The notes under the pieces were generated by a model that was given only the letters and a program-made list of their open reading frames with translations, searched no databases and was not told the DNA's origin. Below are positions 8,901-16,100 of a DNA stretch of 64,000 bases, piece by piece; position 1 is the first letter of the stretch; each line of letters starts with the position of its first letter. Source of the DNA: Flavobacteriales bacterium (lineage in GTDB: Bacteria; Bacteroidota; Bacteroidia; Flavobacteriales_E; Vicingaceae); assembly GCA_029262875.1 (NCBI GenBank), contig JAJCYO010000147.1, forward strand, positions 1-64,000, given 5' to 3'. The position numbers and the translations under genes were made by a program.

Positions 8901-10213
8901 ACACAGCCGTTAACGGTAGGCGTGACAGTTATGATGCCAGAAATTGGAGCACCACTAGCATTGGTAGCAGTAAAAGCAGGAGCATTACCAGTTCCCGATG
9001 CAGCCAACCCGATGGCAGTATTCGTATTCGTCCAAGCAAATGTTCCACCTGCTGGACTACTTGTAAATGAACCAATAGGCACAGGGTCACCAGCACAATA
9101 AGTGGCATTGGCAGGGACTGTAACAGTAGGCGTTGGATTAACCGTGATAGTATAATTAGAAGGTGTACCCACACAACCATTAACAGTAGGTGTAACGGTA
9201 ATGGTTCCAGAGATAGGAGACCCTGTAGCATTGGTAGCCGTAAAATCATGAGCATTACCAGTTACCGTTGCAGCCAACCCGATGGCAGTATTTGTATTTG
9301 TCCAAGTGAATGTTCCCCCAGCGGGAGTACTTGTAAAGGTTCCAGCAGGAACAAGATCTCCATTACAATAAGTGGAATTGGCAGGAACTGTAACAGTAGG
9401 TATTGGATTAACCGTAACTGCTAAACAAGTTTGAGGGCTCGTTGAACAAGCATCAGTAAAATCTACACAAATATTTCCTCCTGGAGCAGTGTTCCATGTT
9501 ACATTTAGAGATGTTGTTCCTTGTCCACCAGTTATTGTTGCTCCAGCAGGAACAACCCAAGTATAGGTTGTAGCTCCAGCTTGAGCAGGAACAGTATAAG
9601 TTACTGCATCTCCTTCACAAACAGCTACTGGACCAGCAATTGCTGGTATTGCTGGAGGAGCAGGGCAACACCCTGTGTACATTGTAACTCTACCAATAGA
9701 TCCATTATTTTCATTCCATATATCATGCATTCCAGGACCAGCAGCTAAATCGAATTGCATCCCACTTCTAAACGTTGTGGTAGGAAACCCCATGATATTT
9801 ATAACACAGTTTGCAGGGCCATAGCTGTTAACGGAATTTGCAGTTCGAGAACCATAAATACCAATAATATCTCCAGCATTTATAGCAATGTTAGGAACAG
9901 GAATCATGTTGTTTGGCACATAGTTCAGATTTTGCCATAGGGTAACAAAATTATTTGTTGTTCCTGCAAAAGCAGGAGGAGGCCCAGCGGTGAATCTTAC
10001 GATAGCAGCACTTTGAAAAGCGGTTGACATGTCGTCTTCTACATAAATTCCGCAGATGGTAAAATTCGTTGGAGCAGTAAAATAATAGCCCCTGGTCATG
10101 CCTGTGAAACTAGCAGATTGAGGGCAGACTGGAATTGGCGTTTGAGCATTCGCCTCAATGCATGTTATCCATGAAAAGAGTGCGATGAGAAATATTTTGA
10201 TAGTGTGTTTCAT
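5948..10213 (-). CDS. Giant repeat adhesin-like protein with T9SS type B (gliding-associated) C-terminal domain
   Basis: 1421-aa cell-surface protein. Residues 1-24 are a signal peptide (ending IEANAQ). Residues about 25-185 form a Cys-containing non-repeat domain. A PKD-like Ig fold lies at about 186-268. Four near-identical 90-residue repeats occupy 269-628, two different Ig-like modules 629-787, four more 90-residue repeats 788-1147 and two SFGCDSI modules about 1148-1249. The last 93 residues (NIYVPNIFSPNEDGNNDIYF, YNRWGQKVFES, GWDGT) are the type B sorting domain associated with gliding. The organisation resembles large SprB-like adhesins, but no adhesin target is evident. It is flanked by a small exported protein (18 bp upstream) and porP, overlapping the latter by one base. 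Confidence 0.92.
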   Translation of the reverse strand: MKHTIKIFLIALFSWITCIEANAQTPIPVCPQSASFTGMTRGYYFTAPTNFTICGIYVEDDMSTAFQSAAIVRFTAGPPPAFAGTTNNFVTLWQNLNYVPNNMIPVPNIAINAGDIIGIYGSRTANSVNSYGPANCVINIMGFPTTTFRSGMQFDLAAGPGMHDIWNENNGSIGRVTMYTGCCPAPPAIPAIAGPVAVCEGDAVTYTVPAQAGATTYTWVVPAGATITGGQGTTSLNVTWNTAPGGNICVDFTDACSTSPQTCLAVTVNPIPTVTVPANSTYCNGDLVPAGTFTSTPAGGTFTWTNTNTAIGLAATVTGNAHDFTATNATGSPISGTITVTPTVNGCVGTPSNYTITVNPTPTVTVPANATYCAGDPVPIGSFTSSPAGGTFAWTNTNTAIGLAASGTGNAPAFTATNASGAPISGIITVTPTVNGCVGTPSNYTITVNPTPTVTVPANATYCNGDPVPVGSFTSSPAGGTFTWTNTNTAIGLAASGTGNAPAFTATNATGAPISGTITVTPTVNGCVGTPSNYTITVNPVPTVTVPANATYCAGDPVPVGTFTSAPAGGTFTWVNSDPTIGLAASGTGNAPAFTAANVTGAPITATITITPTVNGCVGTPSNYTITVNPIPAAPTALSVTICPNNTATLVATAPGGTYDWYDAAVAGNLLFTGANYTTPVLIANTNYWVETTVNGCTSPRTMVTVTIAAALTVNAGLDDTICAGDPYTLNVTPNGPGYSYLWDEPANLGFSTLFNPTVNPAATTTYTVTVTDPSNCVGTDMVTITVNPIPTATLPANATYCNGDPVPIGAFTSTPAGGTFAWTNSDPTIGLAASGTGNAPAFTAMNVTGAPIVATVTVTPTLAGCVGTPVIYTITVNPTPTVTVPSNTTYCNGTPVPAGTFTSTPAGGTFTWTNSDPSIGLAASGTGNTPAFNAMNVTGAPVVATVTVTPTVNGCTGLPVNYTITVNPTPTVTVPANLAYCNGDPVPVGAFTSTPAGGTFTWTNSNPSIGLAASGTGNAPAFNAINATGAPIVATITVTPTVNGCAGLPVNYTITVNPGAMANVGANISACPGDVIPSSAFTSTPAGGTFTWSNSNPSVGLATSGVGNTPVFTATNTTGSPITATVSVIATASGCPGVASSYTITVNPIVTGSTNASICQGDSLLIGGVFVSAAGSYLDTLTSSFGCDSILTTNVTVNIVSVATTPIVICDGDSILIEGNYYSSTTSFPFTYTSSFGCDSIVIYDITVAPLPSFNVTGGAFINLGESSNLAVLPGVVGTSYSWTPPDGLSCVFCQNPIATPLVSTWYYVTVTNSSNCSRVDSVYIDVDPSSNIYVPNIFSPNEDGNNDIYFVRGKGVKQFNLAIYNRWGQKVFESDDIQKGWDGTKDGTLMNQGVFVYKLYVILHNGDVFEQTGNITLVR
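6773..7852 (-). repeat. Tandem 270-bp coding repeats, block 2 (R5-R8)
   Basis: Four consecutive 90-codon repeats (residues 788-1147) inside the giant cargo gene. Each begins with NPxPT or a variant and ends with YTITV. Block 2 is more diverged than block 1; its last copy, with NPGAMANVGANIS, is the most divergent. Confidence 0.9.
8330..9409 (-). repeat. Tandem 270-bp coding repeats, block 1 (R1-R4)
   Basis: Four consecutive 90-codon repeats (residues 269-628). R2 and R3 differ at only a handful of residues and are also very similar in DNA (for example ccaxcctgctggactacttgta-type stretches recur), so they are candidates for recombination or misassembly. Confidence 0.92.
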
Positions 10214-10231
10214 TTTGAGTAAAGTCTTGTT

Positions 10232-10573
10232 TTAATGTGGGCGAGGACCGTATAGTTTGTCGTGGGATTTTTTCCTCTCGATTAATATTTTGTTGGTCAT
10301 TGTTGGGTTAGCAATTAACCAAGCATTAATTTCTTTTTTATATTCATCTTGTTTGATGACATTAGTCTTCTTAGGGAAAGAAGGGGAGTTAATAAATTGT
10401 TTTGCAAAAGCATTAAATTTGGTTGGGGCTTCTATTGCATCCAAACAAATAAGGGTCGCCTCAAAACGGTTTTGTTCTGGAGTGGCAGAAGTTGGATTTT
10501 GATCAGCAGATTGAGCATAAATACCATTTCCAAGTAAAGTCAAAAATGCCAATAGAAATATTGATTTTTTCAT
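10232..10573 (-). CDS. Small exported protein of unknown function
   Basis: 113-aa product. The ORF-track start at 10603 adds MYANFIKLFT before a natural ATG at 10573, which begins a clear signal peptide (MKKSIFLLAFLTLLGNGIYAQ), so I use 10573. The mature part is about 92 residues, hydrophilic, helix-prone and ends LYGPRPH. I recognise no family. It lies 18 bp upstream of the 1421-aa cargo, with porP third in line, so it is probably the first gene of a T9SS cargo operon. A GC-rich inverted repeat sits 20-35 bp upstream of its ATG. Confidence 0.8.
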   Translation of the reverse strand: MKKSIFLLAFLTLLGNGIYAQSADQNPTSATPEQNRFEATLICLDAIEAPTKFNAFAKQFINSPSFPKKTNVIKQDEYKKEINAWLIANPTMTNKILIERKKSHDKLYGPRPH

Positions 10574-10592
10574 CGTAAAAAGTTTAATAAAG

Positions 10593-10608
10593 TTCGCGTA
10601 CACGCGAA
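10593..10608. promoter_or_regulatory. Inverted repeat TTCGCGT-AC-ACGCGAA upstream of the cargo operon
   Basis: Perfect 7-bp arms with a 2-bp spacer, 20-35 bp upstream of the ATG at 10573. It is conspicuously GC-rich for this AT-rich gap. It could be an operator for a dimeric regulator or a 5' UTR hairpin. The remainder of the 264-bp gap (10574-10837) holds only a terminator; I found no TAnnTTTG box in the right orientation. Confidence 0.45.
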
Positions 10609-10789
10609 AGACGCAAAAAAATACTGAAAGGTTGCTTAAGGGGTAATACTTAGAGGAGCTAATTTATAAAAACTTAACAAAAAATGCAAGATTTAACAAT
10701 AGATAGTTTTGTTTGAACCAATAAAAGTAGGGCTGAGAGAAATAAAATTATCTTTAGACTTGTTCTAAGGAATAATTATTTCACAATAA

Positions 10790-10821
10790 AAAAAGCCTCT
10801 CAATTTTTTGAGAGGCTTTTT
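10790..10821 (-). terminator. Intrinsic terminator downstream of the ALDH gene
   Basis: A 14-bp perfect stem (AAAAAGCCTCTCAA / TTGAGAGGCTTTTT) with a TTTT loop, 17 bp beyond the ALDH stop. Runs of A and T on either side would give a U-tract on either strand. Confidence 0.88.
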
Positions 10822-10837
10822 AAGAAATTAATTTCTT

Positions 10838-12397
10838 CTATAAATCGAATTTTATTCCTTGCGCTAATGGAAGCTCATCAGAATAATTTACAGTATTTGT
10901 TTGTCGTCTCATGTAAACTTTCCATGCATCAGAACCTGACTCTCTTCCTCCACCAGTTTCTTTTTCTCCTCCAAAAGCACCACCAATTTCAGCACCAGAA
11001 GTTCCGATGTTTACGTTAGCAATACCGCAATCAGAGCCAGCATATGATAAGAATTTTTCTGCTTCTTTAATGTTGTTGGTCATAATTGCTGAAGACAAAC
11101 CTTGTGCAACACCATTTTGTAAATCAATAGCATTTTCTACTTCTCCAGTATATTTTATAAGGTATAATATTGGAGCAAATGTTTCTGATTGAACAATTTC
11201 AAAATCATTTTTAGCTTCAATAATAGCTGGTTTTACGTAGCAGCCACTCTCGTACCCCTCACCTTCTAAAACACCACCATCAACCAATACATTTCCTCCT
11301 TCAGATTTAGCTTTTTCTATGGCAGCTAAATACGTGTTTACCGCATTTTTATCGATAAGCGGGCCAACATGATTGTTTTCATCTAATGGATTACCAATAG
11401 TAATTTGGCCATAAGCACCAACAATTGCATCTCTTACTTTATCATAAACAGATTCATGAATAATCAACCTTCTTGTAGAAGTACATCTCTGTCCACAAGT
11501 ACCAACGGCACCAAAAACAGCACCAGGAACAACAACTTTTAGATCTGCAGTTGGAGTAATAATAATAGCGTTGTTTCCTCCTAACTCTAATAAAGATTTT
11601 CCAAATCGTTCAGCAACGGTTGCTCCTACGATTCTTCCCATTCGGGTAGATCCTGTTGCAGAAACTAAAGGAATTCTTTCGTCTGTTGTTAGCATCTCAC
11701 CAACTTTATAGTCTCCATTAATGATACAAGAAATTCCTTCTGGTAAATTATTTTCTTTTAAAATAGCGGCAATTATGTTTTGGCAAGCAACGGAACATAA
11801 AGGAGCCTTTTCAGAACCTTTCCAAACACACACATCTCCACAAATCCATGCTAAAGCCGTATTCCAAGCCCAAACAGCAACAGGAAAATTAAAAGCTGAA
11901 ATGATTCCAACAACACCAATTGAATGCCATTGTTCTCTCATAACATGCCCAGGTCTTTCCGATGGAATGGTTTGACCGTTTAATTGTCTTGATAATCCGA
12001 CAGCAAAATCACAGATGTCAATCATTTCCTGTACTTCTCCATATCCCTCTTGCAATGATTTCCCCATTTCGTAAGAAACCAATTTTCCTAAAGGTTCTTT
12101 CAATTCTCTTAATTTATTTCCAAATTGACGAACAATTTCTCCTCTTTGAGGAGCAGGCATATTTCTAAATTCTTTAAATGCAGAAGTTGCTGTATTCATC
12201 ACCTTTTCATAATCTTCTTTAGTGGTAGTAGTTACTTTTCCAATTAAAGAACCATCTGTTGGGGAGTAAGAAGAAATGGCATCTCCATTTCCAAAATTAT
12301 TACTTCCAGTTGAAGTTCCTTCATTAATTTCTTTTAATCCAAGAGCAATTAATGCTTCTTGCATTCCATATTTATCTGCTGTTAAAGTTTCGGACAT
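10838..12397 (-). CDS. ALDH7-family aldehyde dehydrogenase (probable alpha-aminoadipic semialdehyde / piperideine-6-carboxylate dehydrogenase)
   Basis: 519-aa cytosolic NAD(P)-dependent aldehyde dehydrogenase. Catalytic residues are all present: N170 in ISAFNFPVAVW, E271 in LLELGGNNAI and nucleophile C305 in GTCGQRCTSTRR. ISAFNFPVAVWAWN, GNNAIII and the C-terminal GGEKETGGGRESGSDAWK are typical of ALDH7 (antiquitin/AmaB-type), which oxidises the semialdehyde of lysine or pipecolate breakdown to aminoadipate. No other lysine-catabolism gene is in the window, so the exact substrate is inferred. It is a single-gene unit: terminator at 10790-10821 and divergent from the DUF2480 gene, with back-to-back candidate promoter boxes. 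Confidence 0.9.
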   Translation of the reverse strand: MSETLTADKYGMQEALIALGLKEINEGTSTGSNNFGNGDAISSYSPTDGSLIGKVTTTTKEDYEKVMNTATSAFKEFRNMPAPQRGEIVRQFGNKLRELKEPLGKLVSYEMGKSLQEGYGEVQEMIDICDFAVGLSRQLNGQTIPSERPGHVMREQWHSIGVVGIISAFNFPVAVWAWNTALAWICGDVCVWKGSEKAPLCSVACQNIIAAILKENNLPEGISCIINGDYKVGEMLTTDERIPLVSATGSTRMGRIVGATVAERFGKSLLELGGNNAIIITPTADLKVVVPGAVFGAVGTCGQRCTSTRRLIIHESVYDKVRDAIVGAYGQITIGNPLDENNHVGPLIDKNAVNTYLAAIEKAKSEGGNVLVDGGVLEGEGYESGCYVKPAIIEAKNDFEIVQSETFAPILYLIKYTGEVENAIDLQNGVAQGLSSAIMTNNIKEAEKFLSYAGSDCGIANVNIGTSGAEIGGAFGGEKETGGGRESGSDAWKVYMRRQTNTVNYSDELPLAQGIKFDL

Positions 12398-12429
12398 TGT
12401 TAAATAATTTTTGTTTGTTTGAAAATCGG

Positions 12430-12463
12430 TTGCAAATTTAAGTAAATATTATGAGTAAATTTG
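12430..12463 (+). promoter_or_regulatory. Candidate Bacteroidota-type promoter for the DUF2480 gene
   Basis: TTG at 12430-12432, 23 bp, then TAAATTTG at 12456-12463, matching the Flavobacterium-type TTG-N17-23-TAnnTTTG arrangement. The ATG follows at 12474, so the leader would be very short. On the minus strand, TAAATTTG at 12440-12433 could serve the ALDH gene, but I see no matching upstream TTG. Confidence 0.5.
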
Positions 12464-12473
12464 TTTCGGTATA

Positions 12474-12983
12474 ATGGAAAAAGAAATAACAAATAGAGTA
12501 GAGAACAGCAATTTAGTTCAAGTTAACTTGGATGACTATTATCCAAAAGGAGAACGTCTTATTTTTGACATGAAAGATTGTTTGAAAGAAGAGCTTATAT
12601 TGGTAGAAAAGGAATTCAGAACCTTTGTTGCAGCAAACGATTGGTCAATTTATCAAGATAAATACGTTGGAATTATATGTTCCGTTGATGCTATTGTCCC
12701 TTTATGGGCGTTTATGTTGATCGCTTCGAAGCTAAAACCTTTTACTAAGAAAGTAGTTTTTGGAGACAAGCCCGAATTGGAAAAAGCAATTTTTAATGAA
12801 GTGTTTTCAACGTTGGATTTTGATCAGTTTCGAGATAAAAATGTGATTGTAAAAGGGTGTGGAATTCACCCAATTCCTGAACCAGTTTATGTAGACTTTT
12901 CTATTCAGTTGCAATCTTATGCTAAAAACATCATGTTTGGTGAGGCTTGTTCTGCGGTTCCTTTGTATAAAAAGCCAAAATGA
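12474..12983 (+). CDS. DUF2480 family protein
   Basis: 169-aa cytoplasmic protein with no signal peptide or membrane segment. The C-terminal part (VKGCGIHPIPEPVYVDFS and GEACSAVPLYKKPK) is the hallmark of DUF2480, a Bacteroidota family of unknown function. Two well-spaced Cys (in KGCGIH and GEACSAV) and the His could bind a metal, but that is conjecture. It stands alone between a divergent ALDH and the giant PKD gene; a DUF2480-like role in Fe-S or metal handling cannot be judged from this window. Confidence 0.85.
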   Translation: MEKEITNRVENSNLVQVNLDDYYPKGERLIFDMKDCLKEELILVEKEFRTFVAANDWSIYQDKYVGIICSVDAIVPLWAFMLIASKLKPFTKKVVFGDKPELEKAIFNEVFSTLDFDQFRDKNVIVKGCGIHPIPEPVYVDFSIQLQSYAKNIMFGEACSAVPLYKKPK

Positions 12984-13116
12984 AAATACAGAGAACTGAA
13001 ATAAATATTTCCTAAAGATCAATAATAGCTGCTTATTTTTTGTAATGATAGAGTTAGAACTGAAACAATATTTTCTGTTTTGAAAAATAAAGGCAACCTT
13101 TTAGTCAAAAAACAAG

Positions 13117-13137
13117 TATTATGGTTCTACCATAATA
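13117..13137. promoter_or_regulatory. Perfect hairpin TATTATGGT-TCT-ACCATAATA just before the PKD giant
   Basis: Nine-base perfect arms with a 3-base loop, ending one base before the GTG start of the 2287-aa gene. As RNA it would cover the ribosome landing site; as DNA it could be an operator. No U-tract follows, so it is not a standard terminator. The rest of the 155-bp gap (12984-13138) shows no clear promoter. Confidence 0.5.
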
Positions 13138-13138
13138 A

Positions 13139-16100
13139 GTGAAAAAGAACTTAAAACATATTGATTTAATAAAAAAACAGGCAATGTTTTTTGCACTGTT
13201 TTTAATGGTCTTTGCTGGTCATCAAACTTTTGCTTCTTGCCCATCTATCATTACCACATTTACACCATCCGTTATAAATATTTGTGGACCAGGAGCAACA
13301 AACATTAGCTTTGTGAATGGTAGCACTGGGGCGAATGCATCAACAGCCACTTATGATTGGTATGTAAATGGAGTTCCATTTGACAATACAACTGGGTTAG
13401 TCGCTCCCAATAATGATAATATCTCGGCAATAGGAACTTATACCTATTTGCTTGTTGCAAATGACAGTAGTGGAACCTGTACAGATTCTTTTGCAGTGAA
13501 TGTGGTAATTCATCCCGTTCCAAATCCATCGTTTACATTCAACCCAAACAATCAATGTGCTGGAACAACTATTTCCTTTAACAATAATTCGACTGGAGGG
13601 AACGGGTTTACATCATACAATTGGAATTTTGGAGATGGAAATAATAGTTCTCTTGTTAACCCTTCTCATGTTTATGCTGCTGGAGGGACTTATAATGTAA
13701 CGTTAACTATGACTAACGCTGCAGGGTGTTCAAATACTTTTAACTTGCCAGTCACGGCACTTGACATTCCTGTGATAGGTATTTCTGGAGATGATGGAGA
13801 TGGTGATTTGTTTAACTGTTTATTACCTGTAGATACTGCTACTTCGGAAGTAGTCACTTTTTTTAATACGACAACCGGAGCGGTTTCTTATTCATGGGAT
13901 TATGGGGACGGTTCTCCAATTTTCACGACAGGCTCTAATGCTCCTCATACTCACACCTATAATTCTTATGGGACATTTACAGTAACATTTACAGCTCTTC
14001 ATGCTAATGGTTGTTCTGTAACTCAAACATTAACGGTAGTATTTGAAAAATTTGTTTCGGCATCTTTTAGTGTGCCAATTTTGGAAACATCAGGATGTTT
14101 ACCCCATACAGTAAATGCGGTGAATGGATCGGTGAATGCAAATACTTACGTTTGGGATTTTGGTGATGGCACCCCTCCAGTTACGACAACCTCATTTATT
14201 CCTCCAGCTCATACTTATAATACAGGAGGAAACTTTACAATTACTGTTACGGCATCAAATAGTTGTAACACTTCGATTGCAACTGTAGGGCCAATTATAA
14301 TTTCGGGGCCGCCAATTGCCAACTTCAACCATACTTTAGGAGATACATTAAATACAATTAGAGGATGCGCACCACAAATCACTAACTTTAATAATTCTAC
14401 AACTGGGGCCGTTCCAGCAAATAATTACACATGGATAATGGGAAATGGGAATACTTACACCAATACCATTAACCCTCCTTCTCAAACCTATAACCAAGGA
14501 CAATATACCGTAATGTTAATTGCGAATAACGCCTGCGGAAGCGATACGGTAACCAGTACTATTAATATTGACACTATTCCTACGGCATTTATGTTTGTAA
14601 ATCCATTGGAAGGATGTACTCCATTATCTGTTAATGGATTTGATTCTGCTTTTGGTGGTAACTTAACTACTCAATGGTTTGCGGATGGAGTTTTTCAAAC
14701 AAATAACGATACAATGCCAACTCAAATTTTTACGACCCCCCCTGGCAATACACTTACAACACATACTGTTCGATTGAGGGTTTCAAATCAATGCGGGGTT
14801 TTTGACTCCACTGTTAATGTAATTGTTCACCCTGCGGTCCAATCTATTTTTGCACCTGTTGCCAGTACAATTTGTGAAGGGAGTTCAGTTACTTTTTCTC
14901 AAACTTCACTGGGAGATAGTTTGACTTTTGCTTGGGATTTTGGAAATGGAAATACAGCGACTACACCTGGCCCACACACTATCGTTTATACTACTCCAGG
15001 AACTTATACTACACAATTAATTACTACAGGTTATTGTGGATCAGATACGTTGACGGGAACAGTGGTTGTGACCCCTTTTCCTATAGCAGATATTTTGCCA
15101 GATGTATTAAATGGTTGTGAAGATTTGACAGTTAATTTTACGAATAATTCATCACCTGGTGCGACTTCTTACAATTGGACATTTGGAGGAGGAGCAACTC
15201 CAGCGACTTCCACAGTATTTAACCCTGGAGCGGTTGTTTTTCCAAATCCAGGGCTAAACAATATGGTAACATTAACCGTTGATAGTTTAGGTTGTGTTAG
15301 TAATGATACTGCCTACATCGATGTTTACCCTTTGCCTGTTCCTTCTTTTACAGTTGCTCCGGCAAGTGGATGTTCACCTTTAACCGTTACATTCAATAAT
15401 ACAAGTCCAGTTACTCCGGGAGATATTTATACCTGGGATTTTGGTAATGGAAATACCAGTAACAACCAAAACCCAGGAAGCCAAGTTTATACCACTACCG
15501 GTTTAGATAGTACTTATACCATTCAATTAATTGTTCAAACGGCTAATGGTTGTTTGGATAGCATTACACAAACAGTAACAGCTAATTTGAGTCCGATAGC
15601 CAGTATTACACCCGATGTATTAAATGGCTGTGAAGATTTAACAGTTAACTTTACCAATAATTCAACTGTTGGGGCAACCTCTTATAATTGGACATTTGGA
15701 GGAGGAGCAATTCCAGCAACTTCTACTGCATTTAATCCTGGACCAATTGTATTTCCAAATCCTGGAAGCAACATGGTTATTTTAACTGTAGATAATTTTG
15801 GATGTATAACAAGTGATACGGTTTTTATTGATGTATATATCATGCCTTTACCTTCTTTTACTGCTACACCGAACCCTGGATGTTCTCCTTTGGATGTAGC
15901 TATTGTTAATACAAGTCCTGTAAATGTAGGAGACATTTATACTTGGGATTTAGATAATGGAAATACCAGTAACGCTCAAAACCCACCGAATCAAACTTAC
16001 ACAACAACAACAATTGATAGCATTTATAACATTCAATTAGTTATTCAAACAGTAGATGGGTGTATCGATAGCGTTGCTCAAACTGTTACAGTTCATCCTA

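Noticed and set aside
8929-9255. Leu-rich 108-aa ORF on the minus strand within the giant cargo gene
   Set aside because: It is a different-frame shadow of the repeat-coding region; its leucine richness results from the repeat DNA.
6773-9409. Regular repeats that could be read as a CRISPR-like or satellite array
   Set aside because: The repeat unit is exactly 270 bp and in frame, encoding 90-residue protein modules; no short direct repeats with variable spacers are present.
10713-10725. TAGTTTTG on the plus strand between the small exported protein and ALDH
   Set aside because: It points toward the 3' end of the ALDH gene with no plus-strand gene there, so it is probably a chance match.
15682-15936. 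Minus-strand ORFs opposite PKD modules (also 16462-16689, 17272-17457)
   Set aside because: They recur at matching positions in the repeated modules and therefore reflect the repeat code, not genes.
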